A stretch of 64,000 nucleotides of DNA from Streptomyces sp. NBC_01306 (lineage in GTDB: Bacteria; Actinomycetota; Actinomycetes; Streptomycetales; Streptomycetaceae): assembly GCF_026340465.1 (NCBI RefSeq), contig NZ_JAPEPC010000001.1:5709001-5773000 (forward strand). The letters run 5' to 3'. This document shows, one piece after another, positions 52,970 to 61,169 of this stretch; position 1 is the stretch's first letter; each line of letters opens with the position of its first letter. The notes under the pieces are model-generated. The model was not told the DNA's origin. It searched no databases and saw only the letters and a program-made list of their open reading frames with translations. Both the position numbers and the translations under genes were made by a program.

Positions 52970-53491
52970 GACCGCCGGGTCGTACGGGCGGCCCGCCCGC
53001 CCCACCACGGCCAGCAGCGCCCCGGTGAGCCCGGCCAGGTCCGCAGGGGACAGCTCCACCTCAAGCCCCCTGCGCCCCGCCGATACGCAGATGGTCCCGT
53101 GCTCCGACGCCGATGCGTCAAGGACCGTGCGGAGGCGCTTGCGCTGGCCCAGCGGGGAGATGCCGCCGAGCACGTACCCCGTGGTGCGTTCCGCCACGGC
53201 CGGGTCCGCCATCGTGGCGCGCTTGCCGCCCACCGCTGCGGCCAGGGCCTTGAGGTCCAGGCTGCCTGCGACCGGGACGACGGCCACGGTCAGTTCGCCG
53301 TCCACATCGGCCACCAGCGTCTTGAATACCCGGTCGGGGGTGACCCCGAGCGCTTCGGCGGCCTCCCCGCCGTAGGAGGCGGCGGCCGGGTCGTGTTCGT
53401 ACGTGTGCAGCGTGTACGCCGTGCCTGCCGCGGCCAGCGCCGCCGTGGCCGGCGTGCCCCCCGACTGCTTCTTCTTCGCCTTCTTCGCCAC
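52967..53491 (-). CDS. ybaK: Cys-tRNA(Pro)/Cys-tRNA(Cys) deacylase YbaK
   Basis: 174 aa, GTG start. A Lys-rich N-terminus (AKKAKKKQSGG) precedes the YbaK fold: AALAAAGTAYTLHTYEHDP, GVTPDRVFKTLVADVDGELTVAVVPV (with the catalytic Lys region VFKTL), DLKALAAAVGGKRATMADP and YVLGGISPLGQRKRLRTVLD. These match the bacterial YbaK/EbsC family that hydrolyses mischarged Cys-tRNA(Pro). It follows the Lon-N-like gene by 16 bp on the same strand. Confidence 0.93.
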   Translation of the reverse strand: MAKKAKKKQSGGTPATAALAAAGTAYTLHTYEHDPAAASYGGEAAEALGVTPDRVFKTLVADVDGELTVAVVPVAGSLDLKALAAAVGGKRATMADPAVAERTTGYVLGGISPLGQRKRLRTVLDASASEHGTICVSAGRRGLEVELSPADLAGLTGALLAVVGRAGRPYDPAV

Positions 53492-53507
53492 GTGCGCGCT
53501 CCTCGGG

Positions 53508-54251
53508 TCAGTTGAGGTGGGTCGGGGCCCGGGTCAGGTCCGTGGCGGGCAGCGACGGCAGATGCCGGATCACCGCGGTCTCCGACCGCAGCAGCTTCAG
53601 CTCCTCGCGCAGCCGGGTCGCGATGTCCGGCGCTTCGAGCAGTTTCTGCTTGGCGGGCACGTCCAGCACGGCGGCCGCCGCGACCAGGTACGAGACCACC
53701 GAGGGCTCGTCGGGAAGCTCGGCCCCCGTGGTGAGCGAGCGTTCGCGTGCACCGGCCAGCCGCTTCTGATAGGCGCGGAAGGCGCGCAGCACACCCTCAG
53801 CGAGGGCGCCCGCGTCGTCCCCGGCGTCCTCGGGCAGTTCCTCGACCTCGGCGGTCAGATACGGGCCGCTCGCGTCCAGCGAGTGGATCCGCACCCGCGC
53901 CGTGCCGGTGGCGAGCACCTCGAAGCTGCCGTCGTCGCGCTCACGGATCGTGGCCGCGTCGGCGATGCAGCCGATGTGGTGCAGGGCGGTGGCCGGGTCG
54001 TCGCCGAACCCGGCGGCCGGGCCAGGCTCGGGCAGTGCGGCGCGGCCGGGCAGCCCTGGCAGCGTGGGCGCCACCTCGGAACCGTCGCGGATGGCGACGA
54101 CGGCGAAGCGCCGTGGCTCGGCCTCGTCGTCCACCTTGAGCAGGTCGCGCATCATGGCGCGATAACGCTCCTCGAAGATGTTCAGAGGCAGCACGAGGCC
54201 CGGGAACAGCACCGAGTTCAGCGGGAAGAGAGGGAGGCGCGCGGTGGTCAC
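53508..54251 (-). CDS. Lon protease N-terminal (substrate-binding) domain protein
   Basis: 247 aa from the GTG at 54251; a TTG at 54260 overlapping the upstream stop (TTGA) would add three residues. ARLPLFPLNSVLFPGLVLPLNIFEERYRAMMRDLL is the Lon-N/PUA-like opening, then VRIHSLDASGPYLTAEVEELPED, and a helical C-terminus. There is no ATPase or Ser/Lys protease domain, so it is a stand-alone LonN protein of unknown function. It is probably co-transcribed with the gene upstream and ybaK. Confidence 0.87.
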   Translation of the reverse strand: MTTARLPLFPLNSVLFPGLVLPLNIFEERYRAMMRDLLKVDDEAEPRRFAVVAIRDGSEVAPTLPGLPGRAALPEPGPAAGFGDDPATALHHIGCIADAATIRERDDGSFEVLATGTARVRIHSLDASGPYLTAEVEELPEDAGDDAGALAEGVLRAFRAYQKRLAGARERSLTTGAELPDEPSVVSYLVAAAAVLDVPAKQKLLEAPDIATRLREELKLLRSETAVIRHLPSLPATDLTRAPTHLN

Positions 54252-54256
54252 AGCGG

Positions 54257-55327
54257 TCAAGCGTAATGGCCGCGGCCACGGGCGCGCCCCGTCCTGTCCC
54301 GCCGCGCACCCCCGGGAGCGGCCAGCAGGCGTGCCGCGCCGCGCAGTTCGAGGAACCGGCCCAGCGGGTCGTCACTCAGCCGGGCCCACGGGAACGAGGT
54401 CACGTCCGGGCCGATCAGCCGGAACTGCTCCACAGCTTCGGCCCACCTCTCCCGGCTGACCAGCACGTACACCAGCAGATTCCGGATCTCCGCGAGCAGC
54501 GCGTCGCCCGGCCGGTACCCGGCGGACAGCGCGACGGCGCGGTCGGCCGCCCCGTCGATCCGCTCGCGGACGGCGGCCGGCTGCCCGCCGCCGACGAGGT
54601 ACGCGAAAGCCGCCCGTACCGGCAGCGCCCGCACCAGCGATCCGGGCGGTGCGTCGTCCGCGGCCTGCTCCGCGAAGTCGAAGCACTCGCGGTGCGAGCC
54701 GTGCCACTGCACCGACAGATAGCGCAGGGCGGCCACATGGCAGCCGTAGTGCCACGGGGAGCGGCGCAGCGCCTGCTCCCAGAGGGTCTCGAAGTCGGTG
54801 TGCGTGGCGTGCACTCCGCGCGCGTGGTCCAGAGCGATGCGCCACGGCACCGGGTCCCGGGGATCACCGTCGGCCGCCGCCTCGACCAGCGGGCCGATCT
54901 CCCGCAGCAGTTCGGCCCGGGCGGGGGAGTCCCAGGCCCTGAGGACCGCGAGGCCGGCCGCGAGGAGCAGCGCGTCCGGGTCGTGCGGCGAGGCCGCGAG
55001 CCAGCCGGAGAGCCATTCGTCCCTGCTGAGGGCGAAGGCGGCGAGCCGGGTGAGGTAGCGGTCGCGGTGCTCCCAGCCGGATGTCGCCCGTGTGGCGGCC
55101 AGCAGTGCGGCCGCCGGCCCGTGGTCCCCCTCGGCCGCCGCGACGAGCACGGGCGCCAGCCGGGCGTCGGGGACGTCGAGCAGCACCTCTTCGTCGCGGT
55201 GGCCGCCCGGCCCGTCGGCGGGCCGGTGCGGCGGGCGGCGCCCCGTTCCGGTCAGGGAGCGCAGGGAGCGCAGGGGCATGGCGCGGAGGGAGGGCAGAGA
55301 AGTAATGAGGGACATGGTGCGGACCAT
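54257..55327 (-). CDS. hypothetical protein with TPR-like helical repeats
   Basis: 356 aa, ATG at 55327; an internal ATG at 55315 is also possible. After an Arg/Pro-rich head it is almost all helical. Repeated Trp-containing pairs occur (SGWEHRDRYLTRLAAFALSRDEWLSGWLAASPHDPDALLLAAGLAVLRAW, then DFETLWEQALRRSPWHYGCHVAALRYLSVQW), which suggests TPR/SEL-like repeats. No catalytic motif is visible. I do not recognise the family. Downstream genes are the Lon-N-like gene (overlapping) and ybaK. Confidence 0.65.
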   Translation of the reverse strand: MVRTMSLITSLPSLRAMPLRSLRSLTGTGRRPPHRPADGPGGHRDEEVLLDVPDARLAPVLVAAAEGDHGPAAALLAATRATSGWEHRDRYLTRLAAFALSRDEWLSGWLAASPHDPDALLLAAGLAVLRAWDSPARAELLREIGPLVEAAADGDPRDPVPWRIALDHARGVHATHTDFETLWEQALRRSPWHYGCHVAALRYLSVQWHGSHRECFDFAEQAADDAPPGSLVRALPVRAAFAYLVGGGQPAAVRERIDGAADRAVALSAGYRPGDALLAEIRNLLVYVLVSRERWAEAVEQFRLIGPDVTSFPWARLSDDPLGRFLELRGAARLLAAPGGARRDRTGRARGRGHYA

Positions 55328-55619
55328 TGAAAACCGCAGGTGAGGAGGGCGCCAGGGGCAGGACGTGAAGCTTTCGTATCGGGGTGATGGTTGTACGCGG
55401 GGTGGTCAAGGAGCGGTAAAGAGGTAGGGGGAGCGGTAAAGAGGTAAGGGGGCGGACCGGACTTCCCGGACGCGGACTCACCCACCCCGCCCCGCAGGAC
55501 CCACCCACCGCACGACGCACCCACCGCACGACGCACCCACCGCACGGCACCCGCCCACCGCACGGCACACCCACCGCACGACGCACCCACCGCACGGCAC
55601 ACCCACCGCACCCGGCCCG
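55328..55619. other. 292-bp spacer with a 16-bp tandem repeat
   Basis: It lies between two minus-strand genes and holds the promoter of the TPR-like gene. Direct repeats of GGAGCGGTAAAGAGGTA occur near 55409-55447. CCCACCGCA recurs at 55504, 55520, 55536, 55554, 55570, 55586 and 55602, a 16-bp unit with one 18-bp step. No gene is supported. Confidence 0.65.
55504..55610. repeat. 16-bp minisatellite, seven copies
   Basis: Units follow CCCACCGCACGACGCA or the variant ending GGCACA. It starts 9 bp after the stop of the membrane beta-helix protein gene (minus strand) and is strongly strand-asymmetric: C-rich on plus, G-rich on minus. Confidence 0.8.
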
Positions 55620-57212
55620 TCAGCTCCGGCGCAGCAGGCGGGTGGCGCCCGTCGCGACCGTCGTGGCCAGGATCCAGCCGAGCACGATCAGCGCGGCGGC
55701 CGCCCACTGCCAGCCGCCGCACAGCTTCCAGTAGCCGTCCTGCCCGAGGTTGACCACCGGGATCAGCAGATCCAGTGCGTAGAGCGCCGCGTTCCACTGC
55801 GGATGCCCGTCCCGGCTCATCGGCTCCGGGTGGTAGCGCGAGAACGCGACCGTTCCCGCCGCCCACAGCACCGCCATCCAGAGCGCGGCCCGCCCCGGCC
55901 GGTAGCCGTACGCCACCGTCCAGTCCTGGAGGTACCCCCACACCTTGGCGGCCAGCGGCAGCGTCTCGCGCCGTCTGCGCTGCTTCGCGAGCAGCACCTC
56001 GCGGGCGTCCGCGTCCTCGCCGCTGTTGCGCAGCACCGACGCCAGCCGTTCGTACGGCTCCGGCGCGTACTCCGGAGTCGCCGCCGTCACCCACTCCAGC
56101 CGCTGCTCCAGCGGGAATCGGCCGACCGGGATGAGGTTCTCGTAGCTGAAGCCGCCCATCGCCAGACCGCCGGGACCCGGCCAACTGGTCGACATATCGA
56201 CCAGGTTGACCACCTTGGCGCCCGAGAGCACCACCCGGCCCTGCTCGGGGCGGTCCCCGAGGAAGCGCAGTTCGGGGGTCTGGATACGGCGCAGTGACAG
56301 CTCCTGGTCGCTATGCATACGGAACTTCGCACTCCGCAGGTCGAGGGCGTCCCCGAACCGCCCGTCGTCAAGCCGTATCCCGCCGACGCACTCGAACGGC
56401 TGGATCCTCGTCCCGTACGGCGGGGTCGGCCCGGTGCCGTACGGGGGAGTGGTGCCGCCGCCGTCCGGTGTCACCCCGGCCGCCGACAGATAGAGCGTGC
56501 GCTCCACCGAGAGCTGCGGTGCGTTCAGCGCCCGCCGTCCGTCCGGATTGAGCAGCCGGCTGCCGTTGAAGCTCAGCGAGACCCCGATCCGCGCCGAGCG
56601 CAGACTCACCTCGCCGTGCGACTCGATCATCTCGGCCTGCAGATCCTGCGCCACGTACAGCCCGTCGGCCGCGATGGAGCGGCCCTTGCGGTCCGGGTGC
56701 ACCACCATCATGTTGATCAGCAGATCCGTGCCGATCTGCGCGTCGGTCAGCCGGATGCCGCCCGCCACCCGGCAGCGCGGCAGATGCAGATCGCCCTCGC
56801 TGTGCAGCCGGGCCGCCTCAAGACGCGGCATCGCGCAGCCGACCATCCGGACCGTGGTCACCCGGCACTCCGGCAGCAGCACCTCGTCCTCGAACCGGCA
56901 GCCGGTCAGCTCCACGTACGGAGTGACCGTGCCGCCCGCGAGATCCAGCGCGCCGGTGATCTGCACCCCGGTCAGCTTGAGCGAGGCGACCCGGCCCGCC
57001 AGCGCCGGCGGCCCGCTGAGCAGCAGCAGGGCCACCACGCGCGCACGGACCGTGCGCTCGGGGCCCCAGGTGCGGGCCGAGAGCGGATTGTCCATGACCG
57101 GGTTACGGGTGCGCAGATCGTAGGTGCTGCCGTTGCGGAAGGCCTCCCACATGCCCAGCTCGGCGCCGGTCAGCCAGTTGGGCGCATGCTCGTCGTGCTG
57201 CGCCTCTGTCAC
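55620..57212 (-). CDS. membrane protein with bactofilin/pentapeptide-like repeat region, unknown function
   Basis: 530 aa from the GTG at 57212, with GGAGGGG upstream. Residues about 80-340 form regularly spaced short hydrophobic strands (LKLTGVQITGALDLAG, YVELTGCRFEDEVLLPECR, VSLRSARIGVSLSFNGSRL, FGDALDLRSAKF), as in right-handed beta-helix or pentapeptide-like solenoids. A helical linker (EPYERLASVLRNSGEDADAREVLLAKQRRRRE) leads to three C-terminal membrane helices. It is sometimes labelled oxidoreductase in Streptomyces annotations, but I see no cofactor motif. It diverges from hisD. Confidence 0.65.
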   Translation of the reverse strand: MTEAQHDEHAPNWLTGAELGMWEAFRNGSTYDLRTRNPVMDNPLSARTWGPERTVRARVVALLLLSGPPALAGRVASLKLTGVQITGALDLAGGTVTPYVELTGCRFEDEVLLPECRVTTVRMVGCAMPRLEAARLHSEGDLHLPRCRVAGGIRLTDAQIGTDLLINMMVVHPDRKGRSIAADGLYVAQDLQAEMIESHGEVSLRSARIGVSLSFNGSRLLNPDGRRALNAPQLSVERTLYLSAAGVTPDGGGTTPPYGTGPTPPYGTRIQPFECVGGIRLDDGRFGDALDLRSAKFRMHSDQELSLRRIQTPELRFLGDRPEQGRVVLSGAKVVNLVDMSTSWPGPGGLAMGGFSYENLIPVGRFPLEQRLEWVTAATPEYAPEPYERLASVLRNSGEDADAREVLLAKQRRRRETLPLAAKVWGYLQDWTVAYGYRPGRAALWMAVLWAAGTVAFSRYHPEPMSRDGHPQWNAALYALDLLIPVVNLGQDGYWKLCGGWQWAAAALIVLGWILATTVATGATRLLRRS

Positions 57213-57278
57213 TGCCGCCCCTCCCTGCCCACGAGTGATGGAGTGAACGCTAGCGGTCACCGTCAGGGGGCCAGTTGT

Positions 57279-57320
57279 GTATCAGCCACTGATACGGGCG
57301 ACCGGAGGCCGTAACCGGTC
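57279..57320. promoter_or_regulatory. inverted repeats in the hisD promoter region
   Basis: GTATCAG (57279-57285) and CTGATAC (57289-57295) form a perfect 7-3-7 inverted repeat. GACCGG (57300-57305) and CCGGTC (57315-57320) form a second repeat. They lie in the 124-bp divergent gap, 17-58 bp before the hisD ATG. The GAGAAT at 57322-57327 could be a -10 only 10 bp before the ATG, which would make hisD nearly leaderless. An operator role is inference. Confidence 0.45.
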
Positions 57321-57336
57321 TGAGAGAATTGGTGTC

Positions 57337-58659
57337 ATGATCTCCCGAATCGATCTGCGCGGCGACGCCCTCCCCGAGGGTGGCGCCCTGCGCGACCTGC
57401 TGCCCCGTGCCGACTTCGACGTACAGGCCGCCCTGGAAAAGGTGCGGCCGATCTGCGAGGACGTGCACCATCGCGGTGACGCGGCGCTCATCGAGTACGC
57501 GGAGAAGTTCGACGGTGTGCGGCTGGAGCAGGTGCGGGTGCCCGCAGCCGCCCTCGCCGACGCTCTGGCCGGGCTCGACCCGGCCGTCCGGGCGGCCCTG
57601 GAGGAGTCGGTCAGGCGCGCCAGGCTGGTCCACCGCGCCCAGCGACGCGCCGAGCACACCACCCAGGTCGTCCCCGGCGGCAAAGTGACCGAGAAGTGGG
57701 TACCGGTCGAGCGTGTCGGGCTGTACGCGCCGGGCGGACGCTCCGTCTACCCCTCCTCGGTGGTCATGAACGTCGTCCCCGCCCAGGAGGCCGGGGTCGA
57801 GTCGATCGCCCTCGCGTCCCCCGCGCAGAAGGAGTTCGGCGGTTTGCCGCACCCGACGATCCTGGCCGCCTGCGCGCTGCTCGGCATCGACGAGGTGTAC
57901 GCGGCGGGCGGCGCCACCGCCGTCGCGATGTTCGCCCACGGCACCGAGTCCTGCCCCCCGGTCAACATGGTCACGGGCCCCGGCAACATCTGGGTCGCCG
58001 CGGCCAAGCGGTACTTCACCGGCCGGATCGGCATCGACGCCGAGGCGGGCCCGACCGAGATCGCCGTACTCGCCGACGACACCGCCGACCCCGCGCACGT
58101 CGCGGCCGACCTGATCAGCCAGGCCGAGCACGACCCGATGGCCGCCGCCGTCCTCGTCACCGACTCGGCCGAGCTGGCCGACGCGGTCGAGAAGGAGCTG
58201 GCGCCGCAGGTCGCCGCCACCAAGCACATCACCGAGCGGATCGTCCCCGCGCTGGAGGGCAAGCAGTCCGCGATCGTTCTCGTCGACTCGGTCGAGGACG
58301 GCCTGAAGGTCGTGGATGCGTACGGCGCCGAGCACCTGGAGATCCAGACCGCCGACGCCGCAGCGGTCGCCGCCCGGGTCCGCAACGCCGGAGCCGTCTT
58401 CGTCGGCCCCTGGGCCCCGGTCTCCCTCGGGGACTACTGCGCCGGGTCCAACCACGTCCTGCCCACCGGCGGCTGCGCCTGCCACTCCTCGGGCCTCTCC
58501 GTCCAGTCGTTCCTGCGCGGCATCCACATCGTCGACTACACCCGGGACGCGCTCGCCGAGGTCACCCACCACGTGGTGACGCTCGCCGAGGCCGAGGACC
58601 TGCCCGCGCACGGCGCGGCCCTCAAGGCGAGGTTCGGATGGAAGGTGCCCACCGCATGA
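57337..58659 (+). CDS. hisD: histidinol dehydrogenase
   Basis: 440 aa, ATG at 57337. Family motifs: VERVGLYAPGGRSVYPSSVVMNVVPA, NMVTGPGNIWVAAAKRYF, GIDAEAGPTEIAVLAD, DLISQAEHDPMAAAVLVT (zinc/substrate residues), EHLEIQT and GSNHVLPTGGCACHSSGLSV. It catalyses the last two NAD-dependent oxidations from histidinol to histidine. It is the first gene of the his operon and overlaps hisC (ATGA). Confidence 0.96.
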   Translation: MISRIDLRGDALPEGGALRDLLPRADFDVQAALEKVRPICEDVHHRGDAALIEYAEKFDGVRLEQVRVPAAALADALAGLDPAVRAALEESVRRARLVHRAQRRAEHTTQVVPGGKVTEKWVPVERVGLYAPGGRSVYPSSVVMNVVPAQEAGVESIALASPAQKEFGGLPHPTILAACALLGIDEVYAAGGATAVAMFAHGTESCPPVNMVTGPGNIWVAAAKRYFTGRIGIDAEAGPTEIAVLADDTADPAHVAADLISQAEHDPMAAAVLVTDSAELADAVEKELAPQVAATKHITERIVPALEGKQSAIVLVDSVEDGLKVVDAYGAEHLEIQTADAAAVAARVRNAGAVFVGPWAPVSLGDYCAGSNHVLPTGGCACHSSGLSVQSFLRGIHIVDYTRDALAEVTHHVVTLAEAEDLPAHGAALKARFGWKVPTA

Positions 58660-59762
58660 CAGGCATCGACGACCTGCCCGTACGGGACGAACTGCGCGGC
58701 CAGTCCCCGTACGGCGCGCCCCAACTGGACGTCCCCGTACGGCTGAACACCAACGAGAACCCGTACCCGCTGCCCGAGGCGCTGATCGACCGGATCACCG
58801 AGCGCGTACGGGAGGCGGCCCGCACGCTCAACCGCTACCCCGACCGGGACGCCGTCGAGCTCCGCACCGAGCTGGCCCGCTACCTCACCAGGACCGCGGG
58901 GCACCCGGTCGGCGCGGCCAACGTCTGGGCGGCGAACGGCTCGAACGAGGTCATCCAGCAGCTGCTCCAGACCTTCGGCGGCCCCGGCCGCACGGCCATC
59001 GGCTTCGAGCCCTCGTACTCGATGCACGCCCTCATCGCGCGCGGCACCGGCACCGGCTGGATCTCCGGACCGCGCAACGAGGACTTCACCATCGACGTGG
59101 CGGCGGCCGAACGCTCCATCGCCGGGAACCGGCCGGACGTCGTCTTCATCACCTCGCCCAACAACCCCACCGGCACCGCGGTCGACACCGAGACCGTCCT
59201 CGCGCTGTACGAGGCGGCGCAGGCGGCGGGCCCCGCGATGGTCGTGGTGGACGAGGCGTACGGCGAGTTCAGCCACGCGCCCTCGCTGCTCCCGCTGATC
59301 GAGGGCCGCCCCCACCTGGTCCTCTCCCGGACCATGTCCAAGGCGTTCGGCGCGGCCGGGCTGCGGCTCGGCTACCTCGCGGCCGACCCGGCCGTGGTCG
59401 ACGCCGTCCAGCTCGTACGGCTGCCGTACCACCTGTCATCGGTCACCCAGGCCACCGCGCTCGCCGCCCTGGAGCACACCGATACCCTGTTGCGGTACGT
59501 CGAGCAGCTGAAGGACGAGCGCGACAGGCTCGTCAGTGAGCTGCGCTCCATCGGATACGACGTGACCCAGTCCGATGCCAACTTCATCCAGTTCGGCCGC
59601 TTCCAGGACGCCTCGGCTGCCTGGCGGGCGATCCTCGACCACGGTGTCCTGATCAGGAACAACGGGGTCCCCGGATGGCTGCGGGTCTCCGTGGGCACTC
59701 CGGCCGAGAACGACGCGTTCCTCGAAGCGGCACGCACACTGCACAAGGAGATCACCGCATGA
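58656..59762 (+). CDS. hisC: histidinol-phosphate aminotransferase
   Basis: 368 aa, ATGA overlap with hisD. Fold-type I PLP enzyme: LNTNENPYPLPEALIDRI, ANGSNEVIQQLLQTFGGPG, FITSPNNPTGT, VVVDEAYGEFS, and the PLP lysine in SRTMSKAFGAAGLRLGY (Lys229), with a C-terminal GWLRVSVGTPAENDAFLEA. It converts imidazole acetol phosphate to histidinol phosphate. It overlaps hisB (ATGA). Confidence 0.95.
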   Translation: MTGIDDLPVRDELRGQSPYGAPQLDVPVRLNTNENPYPLPEALIDRITERVREAARTLNRYPDRDAVELRTELARYLTRTAGHPVGAANVWAANGSNEVIQQLLQTFGGPGRTAIGFEPSYSMHALIARGTGTGWISGPRNEDFTIDVAAAERSIAGNRPDVVFITSPNNPTGTAVDTETVLALYEAAQAAGPAMVVVDEAYGEFSHAPSLLPLIEGRPHLVLSRTMSKAFGAAGLRLGYLAADPAVVDAVQLVRLPYHLSSVTQATALAALEHTDTLLRYVEQLKDERDRLVSELRSIGYDVTQSDANFIQFGRFQDASAAWRAILDHGVLIRNNGVPGWLRVSVGTPAENDAFLEAARTLHKEITA

Positions 59763-60361
59763 CTCGCGTGGGCCGCATCGGACGGGTGGAACGCACCACC
59801 AAGGAGACCTCGGTCGTGGTCGAGATCAATCTCGACGGCACCGGCAAGGTCGACGTGTCGACGGGGGTCGGCTTCTACGACCACATGCTCGACCAGCTGG
59901 GCCGCCACGGCCTCTTCGACCTCACGGTCAAGACGGACGGCGACCTGCACATCGACTCGCACCACACCATCGAGGACACCGCCCTGGCGATCGGCGCCGC
60001 CTTCAAGCAGGCGCTCGGCGACAAGGTGGGCATCTACCGGTTCGGCAACTGCACGGTGCCGCTGGACGAGTCGCTCGCCCAGGTCACCGTCGACCTGTCG
60101 GGCCGCCCCTACCTGGTGCACACCGAGCCGGAGAACATGGCGCCGATGATCGGCGAGTACGACACGACGATGACCCGGCACATCCTGGAGTCGTTCGTCG
60201 CGCAGGCCCAGATCGCGCTGCACGTCCACGTGCCGTACGGGCGCAACGCCCACCACATCGTGGAGTGCCAGTTCAAGGCCCTGGCCCGCGCGCTGCGTTA
60301 CGCGTCCGAGCACGACCCGCGGGCAGCGGGCATTCTTCCTTCGACCAAGGGCGCCCTGTAA
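59759..60361 (+). CDS. hisB: imidazoleglycerol-phosphate dehydratase
   Basis: 200 aa, ATGA overlap with hisC. Monofunctional dehydratase without the phosphatase domain of the enterobacterial enzyme. Metal-binding His clusters: GFYDHMLDQLGRHG, DSHHTIEDTALAIG and NAHHIVECQFKALARALR. It dehydrates IGP to imidazole acetol phosphate. A 55-codon membrane-protein gene follows after 2 nt. Confidence 0.96.
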   Translation: MTRVGRIGRVERTTKETSVVVEINLDGTGKVDVSTGVGFYDHMLDQLGRHGLFDLTVKTDGDLHIDSHHTIEDTALAIGAAFKQALGDKVGIYRFGNCTVPLDESLAQVTVDLSGRPYLVHTEPENMAPMIGEYDTTMTRHILESFVAQAQIALHVHVPYGRNAHHIVECQFKALARALRYASEHDPRAAGILPSTKGAL

Positions 60362-60363
60362 GC

Positions 60364-60531
60364 ATGACTGGCCTCAACACCATCCTCATCGTCGTCGGCC
60401 TCTTCCTGGCCGGCGGTATCTACTCCTTCGTCAAGCAGAAGATGCCCGCGAGCCTCATCGTGCTGCTCTCCATCGGAGCCGTGATGTGCCTGGCGGCGGG
60501 TGTGATGCGTATCCAGGGAATCTGGACATGA
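60364..60531 (+). CDS. small membrane protein within the his operon
   Basis: 55 aa, ATG at 60364, 2 nt after hisB and overlapping hisH by 4 nt (ATGA). That coupling makes it very likely to be expressed. Two hydrophobic segments, NTILIVVGLFLAGGIYSFV and SLIVLLSIGAVMCLAAGVM, are separated by KQKMPA, predicting a helical hairpin in the membrane. No known His-pathway function fits. The family is unrecognised beyond a similar small protein expected in other streptomycetes. Confidence 0.75.
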   Translation: MTGLNTILIVVGLFLAGGIYSFVKQKMPASLIVLLSIGAVMCLAAGVMRIQGIWT

Positions 60532-61169
60532 CCGCCCGCAGGAAGGTCGTGGTCTTCGACTACGGCTTCGGCAACGTCCGCTCCGCCGAGCGCGCGCTCG
60601 CGCACGCCGGCGCGGACGTCGAGATCACCCGTGACTTCGACCGCGCCATGAACGCCGAAGGGCTGCTCGTCCCCGGTGTCGGTGCCTTCTCCGCCTGTAT
60701 GAAGGGGCTCAAGGAGGCCCGCGGCGACTGGATCGTCGGCCGCAGGCTCGCCGGCGGCCGCCCGGTCATGGGCATCTGCGTCGGGATGCAGATCCTCTTC
60801 GAGCGCGGCATCGAGCACGGCGTGGAGACCGAGGGCCTCGACGAGTGGCCCGGCACGGTCGGCCCGCTCAAGGCCGACGTCGTACCGCACATGGGGTGGA
60901 ACACCGTGGAAGCCCCGGCGGACACCGAGCTCTTCGCCGGGCTCGACGAGGCAGCGCGCTTCTACTTCGTGCACTCCTACGCGGCGCACGACTGGTCGCT
61001 CGAAGTCACCAACGCCAGGATCCGCGCCCCGCGCGTCACCTGGGCCACGCACGGCGAGCGCTTCGTCGCGGCCGTCGAGAACGGCCCCCTGTCGGCCACC
61101 CAGTTCCACCCCGAGAAGTCCGGCGACGCCGGCGCCCAGCTGCTGACCAACTGGATCGGAACCCTCTGA
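60528..61169 (+). CDS. hisH: imidazole glycerol phosphate synthase, glutaminase subunit
   Basis: 213 aa, ATGA overlap. Class I glutamine amidotransferase with complete triad: Cys84 in GICVGMQILFE, His194 and Glu196 in TQFHPEKSG. VFDYGFGNVRSAERAL and VPHMGWNTVE are HisH hallmarks. It supplies ammonia to HisF, which lies three genes downstream. Junction with priA is TGATG. Confidence 0.96.
   Translation: MTARRKVVVFDYGFGNVRSAERALAHAGADVEITRDFDRAMNAEGLLVPGVGAFSACMKGLKEARGDWIVGRRLAGGRPVMGICVGMQILFERGIEHGVETEGLDEWPGTVGPLKADVVPHMGWNTVEAPADTELFAGLDEAARFYFVHSYAAHDWSLEVTNARIRAPRVTWATHGERFVAAVENGPLSATQFHPEKSGDAGAQLLTNWIGTL

Noticed and set aside
55504..55610. Short regular repeats considered as a CRISPR array
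   Set aside because: Units are contiguous 16-mers without spacers, so this is a minisatellite.
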